Positions 34,392 to 45,146 of a stretch of DNA of 64,000 nucleotides are shown in pieces. Made by a program: the position numbers and the translations under genes. This DNA is from Bugulina stolonifera (Eukaryota > Bryozoa > Gymnolaemata > Cheilostomatida > Bugulidae). The notes beneath the pieces were generated by a model. That model was not told where the DNA came from, made no database searches, and saw only the letters and a program-made list of their open reading frames with translations. The first letter of the stretch is position 1. The number at the start of each line of letters is the position of its first letter. The stretch covers positions 7,128,223-7,192,222 of the forward strand of contig OW285197.1 in NCBI GenBank assembly GCA_935421135.1. The letters run 5' to 3'.

Positions 34392-35029
34392 GCATGTAAC
34401 ATATTATATATTCAAACGAAGCATGACTTTGCGCTTTTTAATGATAATACTGTCTTCTCATGGTGGCATTTGTATGACCTCTACGCTCTAGAAAGGATTC
34501 CCAACAACTGCAATAAAATCGGATCACTGTACATGTACATATAAATGACCAATCAAAGTGCCAGCCACAGTGAGGTGCGATCTAGTTATGTTAAACGTCA
34601 GTACTTATTGCTATTGAGAGATGTTTTTGCCACATATTAAAGGTACCTTTTTATAAGTGACACTGGATGGTTTTCGGTGCTTCGAACTACTACAAAGCAA
34701 ATTCAGTTCGTAGTTTTTTGCTCTATTCGACGTGAATGTGTCCATGCTTCGCAGTAAACACCGTAGTAGTTTGAAGCATTCAAAGCTAGTGAATGACTTT
34801 CTGGGTATCTTTTATGAAGCTTAAACCGAACTTGAATGCTTAAAAGTTGTTATGCTCACAATAGAGCGGGGATCAAGGCACATGTGCTAGACCCATTCAC
34901 ATAGTTTCATCATGTAATGTAAATATAGCCTATAATCCTGTAGAGTGTAGACTTTAGGCGAAATGCGCTTTTGTGGAACGTGTACTGTATGGAACACATG
35001 GTCATCCTACATTGAACAATGTATACATA

Positions 35030-35554
35030 CCCTAAAAGCAGATACATTTTGCGAGTTTTAACTTTTGCGAATTTCGCGAGTGACAAACTCGCAAATAATT
35101 TCCATCGCTATTAATATCTGCTTTCAAACTGATTTAAATAATTTCTGGTTTAAACAGACCATGCATGCAGCTATATAGCTATATGATACATAGTTGGATA
35201 TTTGAAAAAGCAGCAAGTATTTACTATAACATAATTGGTAAGTAGCCTAATAGTAGGAGCTCAATCAGAGGATTTTTTAACAAGTTATAGTAATTACTTC
35301 ACCTCACAGGTAGGCTTACTGCACTATATAGGAGTCAGCTGTAGTTTTGTACTGTATGTAAGTGGGGTTTAAATCTGAGTAAACATAGAGCTTAGCTAAG
35401 CTTGGTTTTAATGCTGGAATATGCTTAAACATCAATTTTGGGACTTAAACGAATTTCGCGATAGGCCAAACTCGCTAAATATTTCTATCGCAAATTGCTC
35501 CAGGATTAGCAAACTCGCGAAACTTTCTTCCGCGAAATATTTCTGCTTTTAGGG
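35030..35554. mobile_element. 525-bp MITE with TA target duplication
   Basis: Ends in CCCTAAAAGCAGATACATTT on the left and the inverse, AATATTTCTGCTTTTAGGG, on the right. It is flanked by TA on both sides (35028-35029 and 35555-35556), a Tc1/mariner-like signature. The interior is rich in GCGAATTTCGCG-like inverted motifs and has no coding capacity. The sister duplication copy has an uninterrupted empty site near 37171-37185, showing that insertion followed the duplication. Confidence 0.85.
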
Positions 35555-35841
35555 TACATGTACATGTACATTATAGGAAAGTTGAAACTCAACCTAATCT
35601 AGCCTGCATGTTCAGTACTCAGCCATTGTGACATTGAATTTTGAGCAATTTCCTCCTAAAATCGACCTATTAATTAACTTTAAATGGATTATGAAGCTCT
35701 AACAAAGACTAAAACTAGATGCCCTTGTCTGTTTATACATTATCTAAAAGTAACAAAAGAATTCAGGTATCATCAACCCATAACAGGGGAAATATTTCAC
35801 TGTGACGGAATTTTACGTAGAATCCGAGAATCACTCATATA

Positions 35842-37209
35842 ATAGATTGTATACTGACTACTTACTACAATGTAAATAGGCCTATAATGGTAAACTAGTA
35901 GCTGCAATGCAAACTAGATTATGTATGTAATATGCATATGACCAGATATTATGTAAATTATAGAAGTTGTCCTCTCTCATACAGTAGGTAGTTACCTGCA
36001 AAAACTCCACATGTAAAGTTAGTTTAGTACTAAATACTATTGTTACTGGTGACTCATTCCCTCCACCATCTGTAACTTCTCAAAATTATTTCATTACAGT
36101 ATGACGATGACTACTGTAAAGGCCTGGATAGTTGCCCTTCCGGTCCCAAGCTTCCTGTACACAGTCTACTACTATATTCGGCAAACTTTAGTTGGTGACA
36201 CTTATGGTCGACTGCTACATGGACATCCAGTCCATGCAGCTGGTCTGGTAACCAATGAAGGCTGTAAGAACTTTATGGTTGAACCATAGTCCCATAGTCC
36301 GAGTTACCACTCTAGGACAAACAAACAATTTACCTTTACCAATAATTTACGGGTGTTGTACAGTAAATGTGATACAGTGACCACATACATGTACACGTTT
36401 GACTGTGAAGTAGCTAAGCATCATCAGACTTTCTTTTATTTTAATTCGTTATAACATCTGTCTGCCCGGCTGTACTAAAATGGCGGACAGACATCTCAAC
36501 GTCTGCCTGGCAGGTTGTCTGGTCTCGGTTTTATTGCTTTCCTACACTTCTGGTATGTAACATATTATATATTCAAACGGAGCATGACTGTGCGCTTTTT
36601 AATAATAATACTGTCTTCTCATGGTGGCATTTGTATGACCTCTACGCTCTAGAGAGGAGTCCCAATAACTGCAATAATATCGGATCACTGTACATATAAA
36701 TGACCAATCAAAGTGTCAGCCACAGTGAGGTGCGATCTGTAAAAAGTCAGTACTTGCTGTTGTTAAGAGATCGTTTTTGCCGCATATTAGAGGCATTAAG
36801 CATCTTTTTATAAGTGACACTGAATGATTTTCAGTGCGTCGAACTACTACAAAGCAATTCAGTTTGTAGTTTTTTGCTCTATTTGACGTAAATGTGTCCA
36901 TGCCTTGCAGTAAACACCGTAGTAGCTTAAAGCATCCAAAGCTAGTGAATGACTTTCTGGGTATCTTTTATGAAGCTTAAACCGAACTTGAATGCTTAAA
37001 AGTTGTTATGCTCACAATAGAGTGGGGATCAAGGCACATGTGCTAGACCCATTCACATAGTTTCATCATGTAATATAAATATAGCCTATAATCCAGTTAG
37101 TAGACTTTAGGCGAAATGCATTTTTGTGGAACATGTACTGTATAAAACACCTAGTTATCCTGCATTGAACAATGTACAAAACATGTACATTATAGGAAAG
37201 TTGAAACTC
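35842..37209. repeat. Tandem segmental duplication, copy 2
   Basis: Partner of 33682-35590, without the MITE. It carries the working first exon of lectin A. Confidence 0.88.
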
Positions 37210-38233
37210 GGCAATATGTTTGGTACTTGCAGTTTTCACAGGGTACAAGAGCTGTTCACCTTTAATCAAATAAAGCAACTTCCTCAGAATTTCCTAAGAA
37301 TCTCTCTATGGCAACATTTGAATTGCGTGACCTATTTTATGCTGGGGATGGAGCTTATTTTGAGATAAACTGTGAATTGACTGTGTCTTTCTTGATGTTT
37401 CCTAAGGCATTCACTGAGTGAATAGAAAAAACATGTAAGCTATACGACAACCTCATGACCCTCTGAGCCAACCTAAATCCTTACTAAAATGTTTAACATC
37501 ACTGCTTGAACTTGGCTGAAAGAGCAACTGTTCTGTAAATTAGCTTGGTTGGCCCTCATCCCCCTCAACTCATCAACATAGCATTGTTTGGGAATCAAAA
37601 TATTGTGTTGCGAATCAGCTTAGAAGTGTTTTTAAATTCTTAGGAAAGGTAACCAAGTTGAATCATAACACTTATAATGCACGTACCCAGATGCGTCTCA
37701 TATACAGATTGACAAATAAATTGTTTGAACAACTTTTTCTTTTATTAGTTATTTGTATAAGCTGACATTTTTGTTGTTAACTGACAGGCGATGACACATG
37801 TGGTAGTGGAGGCTGGATTCGACATGGTAGAGGCAACTCCTGCTATAAATTTGTCATACAGCCCAGCACATGGTCTCAAGCAAATGGGTTATGTCTGGAC
37901 ATGGGAGGTACACTAGCAACCCTCAATGAAGATGATGAAATATATTGGATGCGAGGTTACAGAAGTTACCACGTAGCATTGAGAAAGGATTGGTTCTGGC
38001 TGGGAGGCTACAAGAAAGACGGTCAATGGTTGTGGAGAGGTAGAATAGCAGACACACTCATTACCCATGCTGATTGGTCAACAGACCAACCATCAGAGAA
38101 GGGAGAGTGCATGGTCATGTTCGGTGATGGTAGTACTGGCTGGCTCCAAGATCCAGTGAACCAGTGGTTCAAATGGTCGGCAGGAAGTTGTGGCGCTAAG
38201 TTCAACTTCATTTGTGAAAAGCCTTTAAACTAA
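36480..38233 (+). CDS. Secreted C-type lectin-like protein A
   Basis: Exon 1 is 36480-36552 (ATG, signal peptide with LVSVLLLSYTSG; donor GTATGT, phase 1). Exon 2 is 37788-38233 (acceptor AACTGACAG; stop TAA). The product is about 172 aa: a signal peptide plus one C-type lectin domain. The domain shows the usual cysteines (GNSCYK, NGLCLDMGG, KGECMVM, AGSCG, FICEK), the GGYKKDGQWLW core in the WIGL position, and DWSTDQPS where classical lectins have EPN or QPD. The calcium/sugar motif is therefore imperfect and sugar binding is uncertain. The 1.2 kb intron is unremarkable. AATAAA occurs shortly after the stop (about 38248). Confidence 0.9.
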
Positions 38234-39495
38234 ACACTGGTGGATAAATAAACAAATGACATTTGCACAGTTGTTGTGTTTGAATTTTTAATTAAGATAT
38301 ATTATAACAATATACAAACAAAGTCATGAAAAGATATAACATGTTGGCCAGTCTACAATCTATCGCAAGTTCAAGTGGACAGTGGAAATAACAATAATGA
38401 CCATTCAAAGCACGAAAAATATGTGACGAAACTTTAAAAAGTTTGGCTGCAGTTTATGTGTCATCACGCATGCCCTATCCAACTTAGAAATAACATATGG
38501 TTTCTGGTTTGGTACAGTAGTAGAAAAATTTGAATAGTCTTAGTTCCCTGTTTGTGATTAGTTTTTGGGATATAGGCAATGAATTAATATAATACAGGGA
38601 AGACAACTTATTTTACTTCTGCTTTGGCAAATAATGACAAAGGTTATCTCATGTTTCTCCACTTCTACATCAACTAGAAATATCCTTATTGTTGATTCTT
38701 TTCACAAGTGCACAGGAGTATTAATACGGAGTGCAACTACACGCACCTCTATCTAGCTAAATCATTATAAACTTTTACAACGATAAGAACTTTTCAACCT
38801 GCGACCATTGGAAGTAGAAGTAAACATACAAACACATTAGTGAGTATGTTACATGCTATTATATTAGTAAAATCCAAATGATGATTCCTTCCGAACCAGA
38901 TAAGGAAACATATGACAATTCTCACTAATGTAAACTATTAAAGAGGAAGATAACTGCAAATGAATAACGGGTAATTATTCACGAATCTTCAACGTGATCA
39001 CAATATAGGCTCCATGAAGGGGAGATGACTGCAGATGCTGCTATAAGGTTGCAGGAAGAAGGGAGTCAGAGCGTATGCTTTTGAGCCAGATGGCCTCTCT
39101 GTCACCAACTCATATACTGGAACTGCTTGGCACTGGCCCCTACGGTAACCCCCCTCCCCCTAGCTACTCTTCCAATGTTCACGAAGGTACATGCTGGCTA
39201 GGACTTCCTACATGAGTTCTCCAGCATTTTAGGCTGTGATCTGGTCAGTCGATTTAGTCATTTTAGAGAAGAAAGACCTTTTTTCAGAACCATAGGGGCT
39301 GAGTTAGTCTGAAACGACAATATCACTAAAATATAGAAAATAGATACAAACAATTAGTAGGTATATGGCTGTCTGTAGACATTGCATTGTCAGCCAATAG
39401 CATAAAATATCAGCAGTCAAAGTTCAGCCCTTAGCCTACTCCCTCTTATCTCATATCTAATGTGAATGTTAAACACACAGATCCTGTGACACTAC
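38234..39495. other. Spacer between lectins A and B
   Basis: No exon-like segment recognised. AT-rich sequence. Confidence 0.5.
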
Positions 39496-40315
39496 ATGCT
39501 AGCTGTGATTCAGACTCAGCTGAATATGGATGTGATTGCTAAGTATTGCCAGCTGCTACCAGTTTGTCTTTCCATACTCTTTTATGCAGGTAAGAAACCA
39601 TATTCTACCTGCTTATTATCTACTTGTACCTGTGTGTCTAACTGTGCGTGTACCTATCTGCATCTGTACTTGGATAGCTACAAGAACCTGCGTAGCTAAC
39701 TGCATAAATGCTCTTGCAGATGTATAGCAGTTTATGTGCCTAATAGCTTGGCTAACTAAGTGTATTTTATCTTTTACCAGTATGTTAAAATGTCTACTCT
39801 AAGCTTTATAGCATTATGGACTCTAGCTTCCTACAACGTTTTTGAATATCTTAGATGCGTCAGGAAACTGTGGAAATGGAGACTGGATACAACATGGCGA
39901 CTCTTGCTATAAAATAGTTAGAGAACCTCTCAGTTCATGGAAAGCAGCAAATGGTTTGTGTCTGGATCTGGGCGGTTTCCTTGCTACTCCATCCACAATA
40001 AACGACATCTACTGGCTAAAGGGCTACCGTAGTCATCACCGGGCTCTAAGAAAAGGATGGCTGTGGCTTGGAGGCTACAAGAAAAACAACCAGTGGCTGT
40101 GGAAGGAGAAGTTTACAGACAGCGCCATGGCTCATACTGATTGGGCAGTCGATCAGCCATATCTGCATCCTGATCATACGTGTCTGTTGATGCTTGATGG
40201 AAACCCAGATGGATGGTTTACTGATCCGGCTGGACACTGGTTCAGGTGGGCTGCTGGAAACTGTGATGTTCCTCTGGCATTTATATGTGAAAAAGAATTA
40301 GATATAAATAAATAA
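39496..40315 (+). CDS. Secreted C-type lectin-like protein B
   Basis: Exon 1 is 39496-39589 (ATG at 39496 or, equally plausible, 39526; hydrophobic LLPVCLSILFYAG; donor GTAAGA, phase 1). Exon 2 is 39855-40315 (acceptor ATATCTTAG). One C-type lectin domain follows the signal peptide, with the cysteines in place (GNCGNGDW, DSCYK, NGLCLDLGG, HTCLLML, GNCDV, FICEK). The loop reads AVDQPYLHPD, so the QPD/EPN position is QPY. Bases 39908-40137 are almost identical to gene C while the following third is not. Confidence 0.9.
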
Positions 40316-41501
40316 ATGTAAGTTTAAATACCTGAGTAAATGGCTCAAGGTGAATAAAGGTCACACTTCAATTTAATTATGTCGCATTGGTTTAAGGATA
40401 TGACCTGTAAATAGCCACATATTGTGCTCACCTGCAGTGAGAGAATGGCGCAAACTTTTTGAGCTACTGGTTAGTGGAGGAAAAGATGAGTATATAGTGT
40501 TTAGTCACATGTAGGCTATCACATGCATGCACAATATGTAGCATAAATACATTGTAAATTACTGCTACTATAGTCGAGTGGCTAATTTCTGCAGACACCC
40601 CTTCCATAACTTACAGTTACTAGAACCAATGATGTCATCATAGAAGTGGAATACAGGTACAGGAACGTTTAACATCAGTCCTGGGAAGGATATGAGTATA
40701 TCTGATGGTATGCTTTGGTGTAGCCCAAGGTTTAATAACACACCCTAGAAAACTGTCACTCATTACAGATGCTTTGCCACCTCTCGGAACTCCCATTGCC
40801 TAATACCCGGAACTCCCATTGCCTAATACCCAGAATGCCCGTTACCTAGTACAGAACATCTCACACTGCTTAAAAGAATCAAGACCAGTCGCTTGTTAAC
40901 TAAAATTCTTTACAGTAAACAGCACCCATATCCTCATGCAACGAATCCACCGTGTTGTTTGCCTGGAACACAATATAAATGATTTGTATCTAAAGTTGAA
41001 AATTTTCATCATATTCAAACTGTGAATGTTGGATACGTAGTACTAAGCTGATACTCTGTTAGTTAAAGGATTGGCTGCCCTGATGTTTTACATGTAAATC
41101 TACTATATTGAGTAAGTGTACATGTATGCTTTCGAATGATCTATTGTCAAAACAACCCAAAAAGAGACTACAAGTCACCGATGATGTTAGCACCTTCCAG
41201 AGCTACATTCAGTGAGGAATGAGTAATTTGTAAATGTGCATTCAACAGGCAAGATTTTTAGCTACTTCTTGTCAAAGTAAATCATTCAAAATTTTTTGTC
41301 GACCACCTTTAATTTTAAGCATCGGAGTTGAATGGTATCTATAAAAATTTCACCGTGTATGCAGATGTTTCTATACACCTAATATAGAAGTTGTCCTCTT
41401 ATCTATGATTCAACAGTTGGAAAACTTGTGTCATGTGATGTGTTCATGCACTGCCTCAGTGAAAGTCAGAACACTACTTCGTTAGTCAATGTCGCGTCAG
41501 G
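40316..41501. other. Spacer between lectins B and C
   Basis: No gene seen. A small tandem duplication of GGAACTCCCATTGCCTAATA lies at about 40785-40830. Confidence 0.5.
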
Positions 41502-42250
41502 ATGGCGAGAGTATGCAGGTGCACTTTGGCTCCCCTAATTGCTTTGATAATTATTTCAATAACTGGTAAGTAATTTAAAATGAAATCCAACTACTGGACT
41601 GCTCTACACACTGACTGACCGACTGACCAACTGACCGACTGACTGACTTTTAATTTATATAAACTCCAAACTCCAAACTCCAAACTCAGCTGTATGCATA
41701 CTGTTTAATTGAATTGATTTTGCATCAATCCATTCTTGTGACATACGTACATGTATCTAATATTCTCATCACATCTTGCATCCACGTTCTAGATGCATCG
41801 GGAAGCTGCGGAAATGGAGACTGGATACAACATGGAGATTCATGTTATAAAATAGTTAGAGAACCTCTCAGTTCATGGAAAGCAGCAAATGGTTTGTGTC
41901 TGGATCTGGGCGGTTTCCTTGCTACTCCATCCACAATAAACGACATCTACTGGCTAAAGGGCTACCGTAGTCATCACCGGGCACTAAGAAAAGGATGGCT
42001 GTGGCTTGGAGGCTACAAGAAAAACAACCAGTGGCTGTGGAAGGAGAAGTTTACAGACAGCGCCATGGCTCATACCGACTGGGCTGCCGGTATGCCTGCA
42101 GGCCATGCTGGCAATGATTGTCTGTATATGCTAGACGATGGGTCAAGTGGGTGGTTCACTGATCCTAAAGATCACTGGTTTCGGTGGGCTGATGGTGGTT
42201 GTAACGTAAAACTCGCATTTCTCTGTGAAAAAGAACTTGAAATATATTAG
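41502..42250 (+). CDS. Secreted C-type lectin-like protein C, stop codon formed by element 2
   Basis: Exon 1 is 41502-41565 (ATG; signal peptide with LAPLIALIIISITG; donor GTAAGT, phase 1). Exon 2 is 41793-42250 (acceptor CACGTTCTAG). The product is about 173 aa with one C-type lectin domain. Loop residues are AAGMPAGHAGND, with MPA at the EPN/QPD position. The stop TAG (42248-42250) consists of the last T of the target-site duplication plus the first AG of element 2. On the other side of the element the duplication is followed by AA, so the pre-insertion stop was TAA at the same codon, with AATAAA (53002-53007) right behind it. The protein is unchanged but its natural 3' end is now 10.7 kb away. 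The intron holds short CTGACCGACTGAC repeats. Confidence 0.9.
42243..42248. repeat. Target-site duplication, left, element 2
   Basis: TATATT, repeated exactly at 52995-53000. Confidence 0.95.
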
Positions 42251-42619
42251 TAGTATAGTCAGTGCACTTCTAGACAGACACGCACTCATTGACCCCTGTT
42301 TTCAACCAATCACAAGCCGGTATTTCCGATTTCAACCAATCACAGAAGAGCACAAAAATTTTGCACACGACCTTGCCAAGGTCACCCCAAAATCCCCCCT
42401 TCTGATTGGTCGAAAAAACATTTGCACACTTGACCCCGAACCCGGCCACGACCCCTTCCCTTCCTCCTTCCCACCCTCCTCCCCTCCCCCTCCCCCACCT
42501 CCCACTCCTCCCCCCTCCCCGCCACCGCCCTCGTCCCGTCCGCGCCACCGCCGTCGCCGCCGCCGCCACCGCCGCCCTCACCACCGCCGTCGCCGCCGCC
42601 ACCACCACCGCCCTCACCA

Positions 42620-42650
<31 letters not shown>

Positions 42651-42977
42651 CGCCACCACCACCACCGCCGCCACCACCACCACCGCCACCGCCGCCGCCG
42701 CCGCCACCACCACCACCACCACCGCCGCCGCCGCCGCCGCCGCCGCCATCACCGTCATCACCGCCACCCCTCCTCCACCGCCGCCCACCCTCCCCACCCC
42801 GCAACCCCCACTCACCCGAACGACCAATCGTTTGAGGCGGTCAAGCCGCGTCCGCCCACGTTGCGTGCGGCGCCGACCGTACACGTGGAGGCGACGCCGG
42901 TGCCCCGTATCCACCGGGCCAAGCGACTAGGCAGCGGCCCGCCGCCCATTCCGAGTTCCACTGGGGTGGGACTATAA
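42249..42977 (+). repeat. Left terminal inverted repeat, element 2
   Basis: 729 bp, inverse of 52267-52994. It carries the CCAAT boxes, a CCG/CCA triplet tract and the GC-rich inner part, ending in GGGACTATAA with a TATA-like box at this end too. A transcript starting here would run rightward into the element. Confidence 0.93.
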
Positions 42978-43274
42978 TGTAATATATTAAATTGTTTAGC
43001 CTCCCTATAAAAATATATAGTAGTAGGGTGTGAGTTATTTTTTAGCTTGATAGCATTTTATACAATAAACACTTCACAATTGCTGCCAATTACTCCATTT
43101 AACACTAACCTTATGTTCTACTTGTTGACATCTCTGATCAGGCACTGACTAGTAGGTAGCTGTCTCTGTTTACTCTCACTCTGTTGACTAGAGGCTGATT
43201 GTTCATACTGCTAGAGTGAGAAACTTATACCTTAAATAGTAGTATTCAGTGGGCGGAGTCTAACCATTTCCCCA
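42978..43274. other. Element 2 spacer between TIR and array
   Basis: No open frame. Only the part next to the array resembles element 1. Confidence 0.5.
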
Positions 43275-43990
43275 CCCCGATGTGAATCCGAAGCCTCCCG
43301 ATGTGAATCCGAAGCCTCCCGATGCACCCCGATGTGAATCCGAAGCCTCCCGATGCACCCCGATGTGAATCCGAAGCCTCCCGATGCACCCCGATGTGAA
43401 TCCGAAGCCTCCCGATGCACCCCGATGTGAATCCGAAGCCTCCCGATGCATCCCGATGTGATTCCGAAGCTTCCCGATGTGATTCCGAAGCTTCCCGATG
43501 CATCCCGATGTGAATCCGACGCTTCCCGATGCATCCCGATGTGATTCCGAAGCTTCCCGATGCATCCCGATGTGATTCCGAAGCTTCCCGATGCATCCCG
43601 ATGCATCCCGATGTGATTCCGAAGCTTCCCGATGCATCCCGATGTGTCAATTCACATCGGGATGCATCGGGATGCATCGGGAAGCTTCGGAATCACATCG
43701 GGATGCATCGGGAAGCTTCGGAATCACATCGGGATGCATCGGGAAGCTTCGGATTCACATCGGGATGCATCGGGAAGCTTCGGAATCACATCGGGATGCA
43801 TCGGGAAGCTTCGGAATCACATCGGGATGCATCGGGAAGCTTCGGATTCACATCGGGATGCATCGGGATGCATCGGGAAGCTTCGGAATCACATCGGGAT
43901 GCATCGGAAGGCTTCGGATTCACATCGGGATGCATCGGGAGGCTTCGGATTCACATCGGAAGGCTTCGGATTCACATCGGGTCACATTGG
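43275..43990. repeat. Head-to-head CATCGGG array (giant palindrome), about 715 bp
   Basis: The left half is C-rich (units such as GATGTGATTCCGAAGCTTCC). The right half (from 43653) is the inverse, G-rich, with units of CATCGGGATG and CATCGGGAAGCTTCGG. The halves meet at a 6-base spacer (43647-43652). The outer units read CCTCCCGATGCACCCC and the inner ones CTTCCCGATGCATCCC, so the arms are homogenised in blocks. It sits at the same locus as the 11517-12382 array of element 1 and shares the CATCGGG heptamer, but unit sequence and arrangement differ. Confidence 0.93.
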
Positions 43991-44031
43991 GATTGGATAA
44001 AAAAAGGGAGGAGTCAAGAAATGAGCAGTTG

Positions 44032-44038
44032 TATAAAG
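44032..44038 (+). promoter_or_regulatory. TATA box for the convergent small gene
   Basis: TATAAAG lies 83 bp before the ATG at 44121, on the + strand just outside the array. The equivalent place in element 1 has only a TATATAAGG remnant and no gene. Confidence 0.5.
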
Positions 44039-44120
44039 GGAGAGTGGGATCACAGTCTCAGCATTCAAAGTTCACCACATCACTACTGTACAGCTACACT
44101 ACTACAATAGTACATTATCA

Positions 44121-44381
44121 ATGGATACTGACAACATAGTACAAAACCAAGAAGAGTTATTTGCGGGCTTAACGGACTCACAAATGGATGGAATTATTGA
44201 GGAAGAAGAGTGCAGTCAGAAGAGGAAAGAAGAGGTGGATGCGTTAAAAGAGGCACGGAAGAAGGGGAAAATAATAGGAGTGGGGAGTCCTGCCCGAAAG
44301 GATCTTTCTAACATGGTGGACTCTCCGTCCTCCCCGGAGCGGGCCTCGGATAGGGGCGAGACCACAACAACCCATGGATGA
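44121..44381 (+). CDS. Small acidic protein, only in element 2, convergent to the other genes
   Basis: 86 aa. The first half is acidic (MDGIIEEEEC). The middle is basic and helical (ALKEARKKGKI). The tail is Ser/Pro-rich (DSPSSPERASD). No family recognised. It has its own TATA box and an AATAAA at 44455-44460, and faces the protease gene tail to tail. Element 1 shares sequence immediately after its stop codon but lacks the gene, so it was lost there or gained here. Short length keeps confidence moderate. Confidence 0.5.
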   Translation: MDTDNIVQNQEELFAGLTDSQMDGIIEEEECSQKRKEEVDALKEARKKGKIIGVGSPARKDLSNMVDSPSSPERASDRGETTTTHG

Positions 44382-44610
44382 GTATTATTCCAAGATAGAA
44401 AAGATGCAGCTTTCTTCAGTAGTATTGTTTTATTACGAAGATAAATAGAGAAAAAATAAAAGAATCAAGAATCAAGCAGAAATCTAAAAAGCAAAGAAAA
44501 AAAAAAAAAGAATGCAGGTAAGATAAAAACTATTGGTCTCTTTTTTTTTTTTTTTTTTTTTAGTTATAGTAGTATAAAAACGAATTATAAGTAAGGTGAA
44601 GTATTTCTCT

Positions 44611-45138
44611 CTAGTCAAAGTGAAAAGGTGAAAAAAGCATAATATTGTTTACATGCGTTGTGAGTGGGAAAGTATTATTTCTTTTATTATAGTATAAACG
44701 TTGAAATAGAGCTCTTATAGAATGATCTCGAACTCTTCCTTCTACTCTGCTTAGCCGTGTAATTATTCCCTCCATACTCCACCCTCGAGCTCGAAGGAGA
44801 CAGAACAAGATGCAGTAGTCTCCACACACGTTAGTACTCTCTTCTTGTAGACACTCTCCATTCCATACTATTGGTATTCCCCATTGTTGTAACATCTTAC
44901 CCACATCAGGATAAATAGAAGGGGGGAGACCATAGGAGTCGAAATACTCTATTTCTTTTCCATTCGAAAAAACAGAGATCCAATGCTCGCCACTTTTCTC
45001 ACTTGTTTGAGTGTTGAAAACAAAAGATCCAGATGGGGAGAAGGAGTCTAAGAAGTGATCCCTTGGCATAACTCCTCTAAAGGAGGTTGATGAGAGTTTA
45101 TCATCAGATAGAATATTCGAGATTGAGAATGTATCCAT
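44611..45138 (-). CDS. Adenain-type cysteine protease, element 2
   Basis: 175 aa with the same H52, D67, Q98 and C105 as the element 1 copy; a handful of substitutions, none at these sites. The gap to the capsid gene is an A-run. AATAAA on the minus strand at 44433-44428 is a likely poly(A) signal. Confidence 0.92.
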   Translation of the reverse strand: MDTFSISNILSDDKLSSTSFRGVMPRDHFLDSFSPSGSFVFNTQTSEKSGEHWISVFSNGKEIEYFDSYGLPPSIYPDVGKMLQQWGIPIVWNGECLQEESTNVCGDYCILFCLLRARGWSMEGIITRLSRVEGRVRDHSIRALFQRLYYNKRNNTFPLTTHVNNIMLFSPFHFD

Positions 45139-45146
45139 TTTTTTTT

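Larger units (their letters stand above)
33682..35590. repeat. Tandem segmental duplication, copy 1 (with inserted MITE)
   Basis: Aligns with 35842-37209 along its whole length once the insertion at 35030-35554 is removed. It includes an acceptor-led open segment at about 33942-34187 of unknown nature and a duplicate of the lectin A first exon (34319-34391). In this copy the base after that exon is GC instead of GT, so its splice donor is weakened or dead. Confidence 0.88.

Noticed and set aside
42249..42977. Lectin C reading on into element 2
   Set aside because: The stop codon at 42248-42250 closes the lectin frame; the overlapping longer frame is in another phase.
43232..44139. Repeat-encoded frames across the palindromic array
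   Set aside because: Same reason as the element 1 array; mirrored frames occur on both strands.
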